From assembly GCF_032484785.1 (NCBI RefSeq), contig NZ_JAUETR010000001.1, positions 1,054,001-1,118,000 of the forward strand: a stretch of DNA of 64,000 nucleotides, in the 5' to 3' direction. Positions within the stretch are counted from its first letter, which is position 1. Every line of letters begins with the position of its first letter. Under the pieces are notes generated by a model, which was given only the letters and a program-made list of their open reading frames with translations, was not told where the DNA came from and made no database searches. Both the position numbers and the translations under genes were made by a program. This DNA is from Bradyrhizobium sp. SZCCHNS1050 (GTDB lineage: Bacteria > Pseudomonadota > Alphaproteobacteria > Rhizobiales > Xanthobacteraceae). This document shows positions 44,819 through 53,684 of this stretch, in pieces.

Positions 44819-46342
44819 ATGAGCAACATGGCCGCACATTCCGGAAGCTTCGACGTCGTCATCGTCGGTCGCGGGCCCGTGGGCTCGACGCTCGCCAACC
44901 TGCTCGGCCTGTGCGGCATCCGCACGCTGATCCTGGAGCGCGAAGCCAAGGCCTATCATTTGCCGCGCGCGGTGCATTTCGACGACGAATGCATGCGCGT
45001 GTTCCAGACCATCGGCCTTGCCGACGCCATCCTGCCCCACCTTACATTGAGTCCCGGCATGCGCTTCGTCGATGCGGGGGGACGATTGCTGCTCGACTGG
45101 CCGCGCCCCAGCGAGCCGACCGCGATGGGCTGGAATCTGAGCTACCGATTCCACCAGCCCGATCTCGAAGCCGTACTCAACACCGGCCTGGAGCGCTGGC
45201 CTCATGTCGAGCTGCGCACGCGCTGTGATGTCTTCGCGCTCGAGCAGGACCGCGAGGGAGCGCGCGTTCGCTATGAGGACCTCGGCACCGGCCGGCTCGT
45301 CGACATCTCCTGCGCCTATGTCATCGGCTGCGACGGTGCACGTTCGCTGGTGCGCCGCTTCATCGGCTCGGCGCTGGACGATCTCGGCTTTCACGAGCGC
45401 TGGCTCGTCTGCGACGTGCTGCTGAGGGAGGAGCGGCCCGATCTCGGCGATTTCAGCGTCCAGCACTGCAACCCGCAGCGTCCCGCAACCTATATTCGCG
45501 GCACCGGCAACCGGCGCCGGTGGGAGATCACGGTTCGTCCTGACGAGGACGGGGTCGAGATCACCCAACCGGCTCGCGTGTGGGAGCTGCTCTCGCCCTG
45601 GCTCCGGCCCGCAGAGGCCGAGATCGAACGCGCCGCCGTCTACACATTCCACTCCGCGGTCGCCCAGCAATGGCGTGCCGGACGGTTCCTGCTCGCAGGC
45701 GATTCCGCGCATCAGACCCCGCCTTTCCTCGGTCAGGGCATGTGTGCCGGCATTCGCGACGCAGCCAACCTCGCATGGAAGCTGGCGCTTGTGATTGCCG
45801 GGAAGGCGACGCCTGATCTTCTCGACACCTATCAGAGCGAGCGCGCGCCGCATGTGCGCGAATTCATCGAGCTCGCGATCCGGCTGGGTGGGCTGATCAA
45901 CACCAAGGCGGTCGAGGCGGCGCTTGCGACCGGCACGGCACAGGGCGACGGCCAGCTCAAGCTCGACGTGCAGAAGCCAGTGCTCGGCCCGGGCCTTGCC
46001 TGCGGCGAACGCAGCATGACGGGAAAGCTGGCGCCGCAATTCCGCAGCCGTGATCACGGCCGCAGCGACGACCGCGTCGGCTATCGCTTCGCGCTGCTAT
46101 GCCGGTCCGGTCTCGGGACCGCAATGATCGAGCAGCATCATGCCCGCCTGACGGTCGCTGACGTCGCCGTCATTTGCGGCGAGGAAGCTGGCGGCCTCGA
46201 CGGCTGGCTCGATCAGCACGGCTTCGACGCCGTGCTGATGCGCCCCGACCGCTACATCCTGGGTGCTGTCCGCACGGGCGAAGATCCCGCGGCGCTGTTG
46301 TCAGGCCTCGCCTTCCTCGCACCGCCGCCGAGCGCGGCCTGA
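44819..46342 (+). CDS. FAD-dependent aromatic monooxygenase, MhpA-like
   Basis: A 507-residue class A flavoprotein hydroxylase. FAD motif VGRGPVGSTLANLLG, the DG motif YVIGCDGARSLVRR, and GDSAHQTPPFLGQGMCAGIRD are seen. The overall length matches MhpA (3-(3-hydroxyphenyl)propionate hydroxylase, about 550) though shorter at the C-terminus. It would add a hydroxyl ortho to an existing one, producing the catechol that the VOC dioxygenase cleaves. It follows the MhpR-like regulator and precedes an FAH-family hydrolase with 31 bp spacing. Confidence 0.88.
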   Translation: MSNMAAHSGSFDVVIVGRGPVGSTLANLLGLCGIRTLILEREAKAYHLPRAVHFDDECMRVFQTIGLADAILPHLTLSPGMRFVDAGGRLLLDWPRPSEPTAMGWNLSYRFHQPDLEAVLNTGLERWPHVELRTRCDVFALEQDREGARVRYEDLGTGRLVDISCAYVIGCDGARSLVRRFIGSALDDLGFHERWLVCDVLLREERPDLGDFSVQHCNPQRPATYIRGTGNRRRWEITVRPDEDGVEITQPARVWELLSPWLRPAEAEIERAAVYTFHSAVAQQWRAGRFLLAGDSAHQTPPFLGQGMCAGIRDAANLAWKLALVIAGKATPDLLDTYQSERAPHVREFIELAIRLGGLINTKAVEAALATGTAQGDGQLKLDVQKPVLGPGLACGERSMTGKLAPQFRSRDHGRSDDRVGYRFALLCRSGLGTAMIEQHHARLTVADVAVICGEEAGGLDGWLDQHGFDAVLMRPDRYILGAVRTGEDPAALLSGLAFLAPPPSAA

Positions 46343-46373
46343 GCGTTTCCGTTCTTTTTGAGAGGGTTCACGT

Positions 46374-47225
46374 ATGAAGCTGGTTTCCTTTGTGATCGAC
46401 GGGCGTCCCGGATACGGCGCCGTGAAGGGAGACGGTGTCGTCGACCTCGGCCGGCGGCTGCCGGCGAAGAGCCTGCGCGCGCTGCTCGAGGCGGATGCGC
46501 TTCGCGACGCCGCCGCGCTGCTCACCTCCGAACCGCCCGACTATCCGCTCGATGCGATCACCTTCGCGCCCGTCATCCCAGATCCCGGCAAGATCATCTG
46601 CGTCGGCCTGAACTATCGAGACCACGTCGCCGAGACCGGACGAACGGTCACCGAGAAGCCCGCGCTGTTCGCGCGCTTTCCGACCAGCCAGGTCGGACAT
46701 CTGCAACCGGTCATTCGCCCTGGTGTCTCCGATCATTTCGACTATGAGGGCGAACTCGCGCTCGTGATCGGGAAAGCCGGCCGGCATGTCCGGCGCGAGG
46801 ACGCGCTCGCGCACATCGCCGGCTATTCCTGCTACAATGAAGGCAGCATCCGCGACTGGCAACGCCACACGTCGCAATTCCTGTCGGGCAAGACCTTCGA
46901 CCGGTCCGGCGCATTCGGCCCCTGGCTGGTCACCGCCGACGAAATTCCCGACCCGTCCAAGCTGACGCTGCAGACCCGCCTCAATGGCGAGACCGTGCAG
47001 CGGACCACCACGGATCTCCTCATCACCGACGTGCCCGATCTGATCGTCTATTGCTCGACGATCATGACCTTGCTGCCCGGGGACGTGATCGTCACCGGCA
47101 CGCCGGGAGGCGTCGGCCTCAAGCGCACCCCGCCTCTGTTCATGAAGCCCGGCGATACGGTCGAGGTCGATATCTCGGGCATCGGCGTGCTGCGCAATCC
47201 CGTGACTGCCGAACTGGAAGCCTGA
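46374..47225 (+). CDS. Fumarylacetoacetate hydrolase family protein
   Basis: A 283-residue FAH-fold enzyme with the metal-site signature FDYEGELALVIGKAGRHV (two Glu ligands) and PGDVIVTGTPGGVGLKRTPP. The fold is used by hydrolases or hydratases acting on ring-cleavage products such as acylpyruvates and 2-hydroxypentadienoates. In this operon it most likely acts on the product of the extradiol dioxygenase, replacing an MhpC- or MhpD-type step. The precise reaction is not deducible. Confidence 0.88.
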   Translation: MKLVSFVIDGRPGYGAVKGDGVVDLGRRLPAKSLRALLEADALRDAAALLTSEPPDYPLDAITFAPVIPDPGKIICVGLNYRDHVAETGRTVTEKPALFARFPTSQVGHLQPVIRPGVSDHFDYEGELALVIGKAGRHVRREDALAHIAGYSCYNEGSIRDWQRHTSQFLSGKTFDRSGAFGPWLVTADEIPDPSKLTLQTRLNGETVQRTTTDLLITDVPDLIVYCSTIMTLLPGDVIVTGTPGGVGLKRTPPLFMKPGDTVEVDISGIGVLRNPVTAELEA

Positions 47226-47231
47226 CGTTTC

Positions 47232-47255
47232 CGCCTCGCGGAGAACCGCGAGGCG
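47232..47255 (+). promoter_or_regulatory. Intercistronic hairpin before the binding-protein gene
   Basis: CGCCTCGCGG (47232-47241), a 4-nt loop, and CCGCGAGGCG (47246-47255) form a perfect 10-bp stem just after the FAH gene. With no U-tract it is more likely an mRNA processing/stability element or weak attenuator between catabolic genes and the highly expressed binding-protein gene. Confidence 0.6.
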
Positions 47256-47307
47256 CACCAATCAAACACGACAAAAAACCAAATCTTCAAATCCGGGGAG
47301 GATCATC

Positions 47308-48513
47308 ATGTCGCGCTGTCTCAGATCCAGCATCGCTGCCCTGCTACTGCTTGCAGGCTCATCCGCGCAGGCCGAAATCAAGGGAGGTGCCATTCGTATC
47401 GGTGTGCTCACCGACATGACCGGCATCTTCGCGACCGCGATGGGGCCCGGCTCCGTGGAAGCGGCCCGGATGGCCGCTGAGGAGTTCGGTGGCAAGATCA
47501 ACGGCAGGCCGATCGAGATCCTTCAGGCCGATCATCAGAACAAGCCGGATATCGCGGTCGCGATCGCCCGGCGCTGGTTCGAGCAGGACGGTGTGCAGGC
47601 GATCGCCGACGGCGGCAGCTCCGGCGCGGCCCTCGGCGTCCAGGAGCTGGTGCGCAGCAACGGCAAGATCTTTCTCATCTCCGGGGCCGGCGCCAATCAG
47701 CTCACCGACGAGGCCTGCGCCCCGACCTCGGTGCAATGGACGCACGACGCCTATTCGACCGCGACAGCCGTCGTGTCGGGCATCATGCAGACCAGCAAGG
47801 AGCCGTGGTTCTTCATCACCGGCGACTACGCATTCGGCCATTCGGTCGAGGCGACCGCGCGCGCTCGCATCGCCGAGCTCGGCGGCACGGTCGCCGGCAG
47901 CGTCAAGGCGCAGCTCGGCACGCCGGATTACGGCTCGTTCCTGCTGCAGGCCCAGGCCTCCGGCGCCAAGATCCTGGCGCTCAACGTCGCCGGCGACAAT
48001 GCCACGGCCATCAAGCAGGCCGAGGAATTCGGGCTTGCGGCCCAGGGCATGAAGATCGTGCCAATGTCGTTCCAGAACGTCGACATCGAATCCATCGGCC
48101 TCAAGGCGACGCAGGGCGATCTCATCGTCACCAGCTTCTTCGAGGATGCCTCCCCCGCCGCGCGCCGCTTCTCCGACGCATTCTACGCGCGCCGGAAGGC
48201 GATGCCGTCACAGATCCAGGCCGGGGTCTATTCGGCCGTGCGGCACTATCTGCAGGCGGTGAAGGATGCCGACAGCGACGACGGCGCAACGGTGATGGTC
48301 CGGATGAAGGCCACGCCGGTCTCGGACGCCTATGCCGACCACGGCCAGATCCGCGACGACCAGCGCATGGTGCACGACCTGTATCTGGTCCAGGTCAAGA
48401 CCCCCGCCGAATCGAAGCGCCCCTGGGACTTCGTCAAGCTGGTGACGAAGATCGCCCCCGATCAGGCGTTTCGCCCGCTCGACCGCAGCAAGTGCAGCCT
48501 GGTCGGCAAGTGA
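47308..48513 (+). CDS. Branched-chain amino acid/aromatic type ABC substrate-binding protein (LivJ-like)
   Basis: A 401-residue periplasmic binding protein, type I fold. Signal peptide MSRCLRSSIAALLLLAGSSA with cleavage near AQA-EI; mature start GAIRIGVLTDMTGIFATAMGPGSVEAARMA is typical, as is the ADHQNKPDIAVAIARRW region. It is placed in the aromatic-catabolism operon, suggesting that it binds the aromatic acid. No permease or ATPase gene is near it in this window, so it must use components encoded elsewhere. RBS GGGGAGGATC precedes the start. Confidence 0.9.
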   Translation: MSRCLRSSIAALLLLAGSSAQAEIKGGAIRIGVLTDMTGIFATAMGPGSVEAARMAAEEFGGKINGRPIEILQADHQNKPDIAVAIARRWFEQDGVQAIADGGSSGAALGVQELVRSNGKIFLISGAGANQLTDEACAPTSVQWTHDAYSTATAVVSGIMQTSKEPWFFITGDYAFGHSVEATARARIAELGGTVAGSVKAQLGTPDYGSFLLQAQASGAKILALNVAGDNATAIKQAEEFGLAAQGMKIVPMSFQNVDIESIGLKATQGDLIVTSFFEDASPAARRFSDAFYARRKAMPSQIQAGVYSAVRHYLQAVKDADSDDGATVMVRMKATPVSDAYADHGQIRDDQRMVHDLYLVQVKTPAESKRPWDFVKLVTKIAPDQAFRPLDRSKCSLVGK

Positions 48514-48531
48514 GCACATGAGCGACCAAGC

Positions 48532-49524
48532 ATGATTCCGGACGATCAGCGCGCCGTCATCATCACCGCCGCGGGCGGCCCGGAGGTCCTGTCGGAGCGA
48601 CAGGACTGGCCGGTGCCGCGCCTCGGACCAGACGATGTGCTGATCGAGGTCGCAGCCGCCGGCATCAACCGTCATGACTGCAACCAGCGCGCTGCCGGGC
48701 CGTTGCGGGAGCCCAATCCCATACCGGGATTGGAAGCCTCGGGGCGCATCGTGGCCTGCGGCGCCAACGTATCCCCGGAACGGCTGGGTAGAGCGGTGAT
48801 CGCACTGACCGACGGCGGTTCATACGCGCAATACGTCGCCACCGACCAGCATCTTGCACTGGACTTGCCGAGCGGCCTCGACTTGATCCAAGGCGCCGGC
48901 CTGCCCGAGGCGCTGTTCACGACCTGGTTCAACTTCTTCGAGCTGATGCGCATGGCGCCCGGCGAGACGGCCCTGATTCATGGCGGAAGCAGCGGCGTCG
49001 GCACGATCGCGATCCAGCTCCTGCGCGAGCTGGGTCATCCCGTCATTGCCACCGCCGGCACCGCAGAGAAGCGCGCCCTGGCACTCGGGCTCGGCTGCAG
49101 CGCCGTGTTCGACTATGCCGATCCCGATCTCGCCGAGCAGATCCGCGCGGCGACGGGGACGCGCGGCGTCGACTGCATCCTCGACACCTCCGCCGGCGCT
49201 CACATCGCGCAGGACCTTGCGGCGCTCGCGACGGGCGGACGGATCGCCCTGCTCTCGGCCGGACATGGCAAGGAGCTGGCGGTGCCGCTGCGCAGCCTGA
49301 TGGCGCGCCGGGCCAGCATCACCGGCGCATTCCTGCGGTCGACGTCACTCGATATCAAACGCCGCCTCGCAAGCAAGCTGCGGCAGCGCATCTCGCCCCT
49401 GCTCGGAACGGCCATTCGGCCGCACATCGACAGCACCTATCGCCTGTCCGAGGCAGCCGATGCGCACGAACGCATGGAGACGAGCCGACACATCGGGAAG
49501 ATCGTGCTTCGCGTCCGCGGATGA
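48532..49524 (+). CDS. NADPH:quinone oxidoreductase-like MDR family protein
   Basis: A 330-residue zinc-independent medium-chain dehydrogenase/reductase: PVPRLGPDDVLIEVAAAGINRHD, IPGLEASGRI, and the nucleotide-binding region LIHGGSSGVGTIAIQLLRELG (AxxGxxG type). No structural-zinc cysteine cluster is seen. It follows the binding protein by 18 bp and ends the aromatic operon. It may reduce a quinone or enone side product of the hydroxylase pathway, but activity cannot be read from sequence. Confidence 0.85.
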   Translation: MIPDDQRAVIITAAGGPEVLSERQDWPVPRLGPDDVLIEVAAAGINRHDCNQRAAGPLREPNPIPGLEASGRIVACGANVSPERLGRAVIALTDGGSYAQYVATDQHLALDLPSGLDLIQGAGLPEALFTTWFNFFELMRMAPGETALIHGGSSGVGTIAIQLLRELGHPVIATAGTAEKRALALGLGCSAVFDYADPDLAEQIRAATGTRGVDCILDTSAGAHIAQDLAALATGGRIALLSAGHGKELAVPLRSLMARRASITGAFLRSTSLDIKRRLASKLRQRISPLLGTAIRPHIDSTYRLSEAADAHERMETSRHIGKIVLRVRG

Positions 49525-49570
49525 ACGCCAACCCACGTCTCTGCACCCGCCACACGCAACGAGCGCCCGC

Positions 49571-50119
49571 CTACTGCTTCACGCCCGGGATCAGGGCCTT
49601 CAGCTTGGCCATGTCCTTGACGTTCATCTTCATGCCGCCGGGCATCACGATGTCCCCGGGCTTCTGGTCGGGCTTGCAGGCGCCGAGCCATTTGGCCTCG
49701 ATCGTCATCGCGGTGTCCTTCACCCCGGTGCCGGCGGCGCCGCCCGTGACGCGCGACATCGTCTTCACCGTATAGGCCGAGTTGAAGTCGCCGGTGATGT
49801 CGGCATGCGACGTCGTATTGATGCCGCCGAAATTGCAGACCGAATCGGAGACGTAGCCGGTCGCGGTCTTCTGGATGTCCTGCTTGGAGCAGACCTGCTG
49901 CGCCATCGGCGAGGCGAAGTTGTTCATCTCCTTGTCGGTGGCCGCGTCGGTGCAGTGCTGCATCGTCGCCTCCGGCAGCTGACCGCCGGATCTGATCATC
50001 TTCAGCTCCCACAGGCCGGCCTTGCGCACCGGCAGGTCGACGGCCCGTGCCTCATGGCTCGCGGTCACGCCCAGGAGGCAGCAGGCCAACAGCCCAATTG
50101 CGATGCGTGTGCAGGTCAT
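49571..50119 (-). CDS. Exported DUF3617 family protein
   Basis: A 182-residue periplasmic protein. Signal peptide MTCTRIAIGLLACCLLGVTA, cleavage near HEARA-VD; the mature start PVRKAGLWELKM and five paired cysteines (MQHCTDAAT, QQVCSKQD, DSVCNFGG, LGACKPD) fit DUF3617. Function unknown. It is convergent with the quinone oxidoreductase gene. The start was chosen at ATG 50119 from the signal peptide; the frame is open 70 codons further upstream. Confidence 0.8.
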   Translation of the reverse strand: MTCTRIAIGLLACCLLGVTASHEARAVDLPVRKAGLWELKMIRSGGQLPEATMQHCTDAATDKEMNNFASPMAQQVCSKQDIQKTATGYVSDSVCNFGGINTTSHADITGDFNSAYTVKTMSRVTGGAAGTGVKDTAMTIEAKWLGACKPDQKPGDIVMPGGMKMNVKDMAKLKALIPGVKQ

Positions 50120-50202
50120 ATGCCCCGTTCCGGCTCGTTGATCGATGCCGGAGCGAATGCCGCAGAAAAGTGGCAATTGGGAGAACGGCAGTTGATGGAA
50201 GG

Positions 50203-50508
50203 TCAGTACAGCGTCCGCAGCGGCCGCTGCGCCGAGCCATAGGGTACCCAGCGGCAGGCGAACGAAACGTAGCCACCGTAGCGCGCATCGACGGCGCGGA
50301 ACTTCGCGACCTTGCCGTAGGAGGCGCAATGATCGACCGCGAGCTGGCGCGCATCCGTGGTCTGGGCCAGCTGGAAGGCGATGATGCCGCCGGTGTCGTT
50401 GCCCTTGAAGGGCGGCACCACGTCGGCCTGGGCGGATGCCGCAACCAGCACCATCCCAGCGGCCACGAGGCCTGCAGTCTTCACGAATCCGGCCATCAGC
50501 GTCCGCAT
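50203..50508 (-). CDS. Small exported protein of unknown function
   Basis: The 101-residue product has a signal peptide (MRTLMAGFVKTAGLVAAGMV, cleavage near AQA-DV) and a mature part of about 65 residues with FKGNDTGGIIAFQL, VDHCASYG and SFACRWVPYG, so two cysteines can form a disulfide. The ATG at 50508 is supported by GAGGAGAATGC directly upstream. I do not recognise the family with confidence; its length and layout match small alphaproteobacterial secreted proteins. Confidence 0.7.
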   Translation of the reverse strand: MRTLMAGFVKTAGLVAAGMVLVAASAQADVVPPFKGNDTGGIIAFQLAQTTDARQLAVDHCASYGKVAKFRAVDARYGGYVSFACRWVPYGSAQRPLRTLY

Positions 50509-50676
50509 TGCATTCTCCTCGATCTGGCCCGCCATTCTAAAGGTCCTGTCCGGTCAAGAAAAGAACACCGGCCTCGCGTTAACAGGACTAATCGTGGAGT
50601 GTTGCCGCGTTGCACTTGACCTCCTGTGGCCGCCGCGGCACGGTCCACGCTCCCGGATCAGCCTTGCGGACGGCCC

Positions 50677-51141
50677 ATGCGCGACTTCAGCTCACCTTTC
50701 AAGATGTTCGGCGCCGCCTGTGGCGCGCTGCTTGCCGCCATCGTCGCCACCGCCCCGGCTCAGGCCGCCAACCCGCTCGAGATGAACTTCTGGTTGTCCG
50801 GTCCGAAATATGAAGGCCGGGTCGCGCCTTGCGAGGCGGCCATTCCGACCATCGTCTCGCGATTCCAGGACAAGGAGAGCACCTTCTGGAATTCCTCGCT
50901 GACGATCACCGGCGTCGCCAATGTCCATGAGATCGCCTTCCGGCCCTGGCAGTCCGACAACATTCCGCGTCGCTTCTGCACCGGCAGCGTGATGATCAGC
51001 GACGGCAAGGCGCGCACCGTCAACTTCTCGATCATCGAGGATGGCGGCTTCGCCGGCTATGACCAGGGCGTCGAGTTCTGCGTCGTCGGCCTCGATCGCA
51101 ACTGGGCCTTCAATCCGGCCTGCCGCGCCGCCAAGCCCTGA
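50677..51141 (+). CDS. Exported protein of unknown function
   Basis: A 154-residue product with a signal peptide (MFGAACGALLAAIVATAPAQ, cleavage before AANPL) when started at ATG 50677 or the internal ATG at 50704. The mature part has cysteines in RVAPCEAAIP, RRFCTGS, EFCVVG and NPACRAA, suggesting two disulfides, and the phrase ITGVANVHEIAFRPW. Family not recognised. A strong terminator follows at 51190. Confidence 0.7.
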   Translation: MRDFSSPFKMFGAACGALLAAIVATAPAQAANPLEMNFWLSGPKYEGRVAPCEAAIPTIVSRFQDKESTFWNSSLTITGVANVHEIAFRPWQSDNIPRRFCTGSVMISDGKARTVNFSIIEDGGFAGYDQGVEFCVVGLDRNWAFNPACRAAKP

Positions 51142-51189
51142 TTTGCCTTTCCCGGCGTATCGGCCGCTCGCGCGGGCGGCCGGCTGACG

Positions 51190-51216
51190 AATGGCTGCCT
51201 TGGGGCAGCCATTTTT
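51190..51216 (+). terminator. Rho-independent terminator
   Basis: AATGGCTGCC (51190-51199), TTGG loop, GGCAGCCATT (51204-51213) followed by TTTTT to 51216. It ends transcription after the exported protein and before the RNase T2 gene, 48 nt after the stop codon. Confidence 0.9.
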
Positions 51217-51273
51217 GTTCTTGAAATGTTCCCGTGTGCTGGTAGGCTCCTGGCATTTTCCGGGGAGTACGCC

Positions 51274-51978
51274 ATGTTCGATTGCCTGTGCCGACCTGCC
51301 GTCCTGTTGTCCAGAACGATCGCCTGCTTTGCCCTCTTGCTCGGTGTGCTCACGGCTGGCGCCGCCGAGGCGCAGGACCGCCGCCAGAATGCGCCGGGCG
51401 CGTTCGACTTCTATGTTCTCTCGTTGTCGTGGTCGCCCTCGTACTGCGCCGAAGCCGAGGAGCGCGGCGGTCGCGGCAGCCGGTCCCAGCAATGCAGCGG
51501 CCGACCGTACTCGTTCGTCGTGCACGGGCTGTGGCCGCAATACGAGAACGGCTACCCCGAATATTGCGAGCAGCCGGCGCCGCGCCTGCCCCGCAACATC
51601 ATGACCTCGATGCTCGACCTGATGCCGGCGCCGGGCCTGATCTACAACGAGTGGGACAAGCACGGCACCTGCGCCGGCGTGTCGGCGAAGGCCTATTTCG
51701 AAGCCATCCGCAAGGCCCGCGCCGCCATCAAGATCCCCCCGGAATTCCTCGATCTCGCGGAGGCCAAGACGGTGGCGCCGGCGGCGATCGAGGAGGCCTT
51801 CATCAAGGCCAACCCCAAGCTCACGACATCGGGCATTGCCGTCACCTGTAACCGCACCAGGCTGAGCGAGGTCCGGATCTGTCTGTCGAAGGATCTGGAG
51901 TTTCGCAACTGCGACGAGATCGACCGGCAGGCCTGCCGGCGCGACGAGGTCAACATGCCGCCGGTCCGCGGCGGCTAG
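51274..51978 (+). CDS. Ribonuclease T2 family protein, exported
   Basis: A 234-residue secreted ribonuclease. Signal peptide about residues 1-33 (MFDCLCRPAVLLSRTIACFA onward, cleavage near AEA-QD). Both catalytic segments are present: CAS I FVVHGLWPQY with His84 and CAS II EWDKHGTC with Glu126 and His130. The protein degrades RNA, probably in the periplasm or outside the cell, for phosphate or nucleoside scavenging. The start at ATG 51274 is supported by GGGGAG upstream; an extension to 51226 is unlikely. Confidence 0.92.
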   Translation: MFDCLCRPAVLLSRTIACFALLLGVLTAGAAEAQDRRQNAPGAFDFYVLSLSWSPSYCAEAEERGGRGSRSQQCSGRPYSFVVHGLWPQYENGYPEYCEQPAPRLPRNIMTSMLDLMPAPGLIYNEWDKHGTCAGVSAKAYFEAIRKARAAIKIPPEFLDLAEAKTVAPAAIEEAFIKANPKLTTSGIAVTCNRTRLSEVRICLSKDLEFRNCDEIDRQACRRDEVNMPPVRGG

Positions 51979-52099
51979 CGGCTGCGAATCGGGCGACGCA
52001 GCGCGTCGGCCTGCGGCGGCGCTCATCCGCGGCTCTCCGGAGGGCGTCCGGCGCATCGACGGGGTACCCTTTTGACGCGGAACGGCGTAACCGGATGGC

Positions 52100-52960
52100 A
52101 TGAACTACCGACATGCCTTCCACGCCGGCGGCTTCGCCGACGTCATCAAGCACATCGTGCTGACGCGCATCCTGGTCTACCTCCAGGAGAAGCCCGCCGC
52201 GTTCCGGGTGATCGACACCCATGCCGGCGCCGGCCTGTATGACCTCACCGGCGACGAGGCGACGCGCAGCGGCGAGTACCTCACCGGCATCGCCCGCGTG
52301 CTGCAGGCGCGGCTGTCGGATCAGGCCTATGCGCTGGTCCAGCCCTATCTGGATATCGTCCGATCGTTCAATCCCAAGGCCGAACTGGTCGCCTATCCCG
52401 GCTCGCCGCTGATCGCGCGCGCGCTGCTGCGGCCGCAGGACCGCATGACCCTGTGCGAGCTCGCGCCGATCCCCCGCAAGCAGTTGATCGATCAGTTGCG
52501 CCGCGACACCCAGGCCCGTGTCGTCGATCTCGACGGCTGGGTCGCCCTGCCCGCCTTCGTGCCGCCGAACGAGCGCCGGGGCGTGGTGCTGATCGATCCG
52601 GCGTTCGAGGCGAAGGATGAGTTCGAGCGGCTCGCCGATCGCTTCGCCGCGGCCTTCGCGAAGTGGACCACCGGTATCTACGTGCTGTGGTATCCCGCCA
52701 AGAGCCGGCGTGCGACGGAAGAGCTGAGCGATCGTGTCGCGGCGCTCGCAGCCGCGGCCAAGCCGCCGGGCAAGGTTCTGCGGATCGAGTTCAGTGTTGC
52801 GCCGCAGATCGAAGGCGAGGCGCTCACCTCGACCGGGCTGCTGATCGTCAACCCGCCCTGGACATTACATGACGAGCTGAAGCTCATCCTGCAGGAACTG
52901 CAGAAGCCCCTCGGCCAGGGCGGCGCGGCGCGCTTCCGACTCGAATTCCCCAAAGCTTGA
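52100..52960 (+). CDS. rlmJ: 23S rRNA (adenine2030-N6)-methyltransferase
   Basis: The 286-residue methyltransferase modifies A2030 of 23S rRNA. It opens with the RlmJ hallmark NYRHAFHAGGFADVIKHIVL and continues IDTHAGAGLYDLTG (SAM site), AYPGSPLIARALLR and the catalytic VVLIDPAFEAKDEF, here DPAFE in place of DPPFE-like variants, then TGIYVLWYPAKSR. It stands alone between the RNase T2 and the cold shock gene. Confidence 0.94.
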   Translation: MNYRHAFHAGGFADVIKHIVLTRILVYLQEKPAAFRVIDTHAGAGLYDLTGDEATRSGEYLTGIARVLQARLSDQAYALVQPYLDIVRSFNPKAELVAYPGSPLIARALLRPQDRMTLCELAPIPRKQLIDQLRRDTQARVVDLDGWVALPAFVPPNERRGVVLIDPAFEAKDEFERLADRFAAAFAKWTTGIYVLWYPAKSRRATEELSDRVAALAAAAKPPGKVLRIEFSVAPQIEGEALTSTGLLIVNPPWTLHDELKLILQELQKPLGQGGAARFRLEFPKA

Positions 52961-53212
52961 AACGGCGACTGGTCGAAAAGCCGTAGTCAATCGGCGCGGA
53001 ACCGTATTATTGTGTCCGATTGTAAGACTGGCTTTACGTTCCGCTTCCGCGAATGGTTGCGGCGGGGTGATCAAGGCCTAACAAGATCCGGCGATCCGGC
53101 GCGGCGAGCGCTGGGCGTTAAGGTGGCCAACGCTTTCCGATCAAAGTGATGTCCGGTCGGACGCTGCGCAGGGCGCGCAGTGGAGGAAGCATTGCGGGGG
53201 AGGAGTTTCCCG
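52961..53212 (+). promoter_or_regulatory. Long leader region of the cold-shock gene
   Basis: The 252-bp gap after rlmJ contains an AT-richer stretch at about 52985-53040 that may hold the promoter. A leader of more than 100 nt before a cold-shock gene is typical for RNA thermosensor control; I see several short GC stems (for example CCGGCGATCCGG near 53089) but no decisive structure. Confidence 0.4.
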
Positions 53213-53428
53213 ATGGCCATGACTGGGACGGTCAAGTTCTTCAACGGCGAACGCGGCTACGGCTTCATCAAGCCGGACGACGGTGGACGCGACGTGTTCG
53301 TGCACATCACGGCGGTGGAGCGCGCGGGCCTGAAGGACCTGACCGAAGGACAGCGGATCAGCTTCGAGGTCGAGCCGGACAAGAAGGGCAAGGGCCCGAA
53401 AGCGGTGAACCTGGTGCTGTCGTCTTAG
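53213..53428 (+). CDS. Cold-shock domain protein, CspA family
   Basis: A 71-residue single cold-shock domain protein that binds single-stranded RNA/DNA. RNP1 is GYGFIKPDD and RNP2 DVFVHITAV, with TGTVKFFNGERGYGF at the start. The ATG at 53213 has a strong GGGGGAGGAG upstream; an upstream frame extension is rejected. Confidence 0.96.
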   Translation: MAMTGTVKFFNGERGYGFIKPDDGGRDVFVHITAVERAGLKDLTEGQRISFEVEPDKKGKGPKAVNLVLSS

Positions 53429-53611
53429 GGCGAGCCCGCCTGGCGGTGGTGCACGCGCCGGCATGATTGCAGCCGGGCGCGCCTCGACGCCACCTCTTCG
53501 CTGGTTTGGAAGCTGTCGGCAGCGCCTGCTCGCGTGCACAGCATTGCCGGCTCGTACGTGCAGGCCGCGCGCAATGATGCACGCCTGCCAGATTGCACAG
53601 AGCGCTCCGAC

Positions 53612-53641
53612 AAAAAAATCCCGGCCGCGCGAGCGGCCGGG
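53612..53641 (-). terminator. Rho-independent terminator of the outer-membrane protein gene
   Basis: On the minus strand, the stem CCCGGCCGC / GCGGCCGGG (53620-53628 and 53633-53641, loop of four) is followed by seven consecutive Ts (53612-53618 as A on plus). It lies 44 bp past the stop codon of the barrel gene. Confidence 0.9.
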
Positions 53642-53684
53642 AGGTTGTCGTTGGACGTTTCTTCTTCCTATTCCCTCGTTGCCA

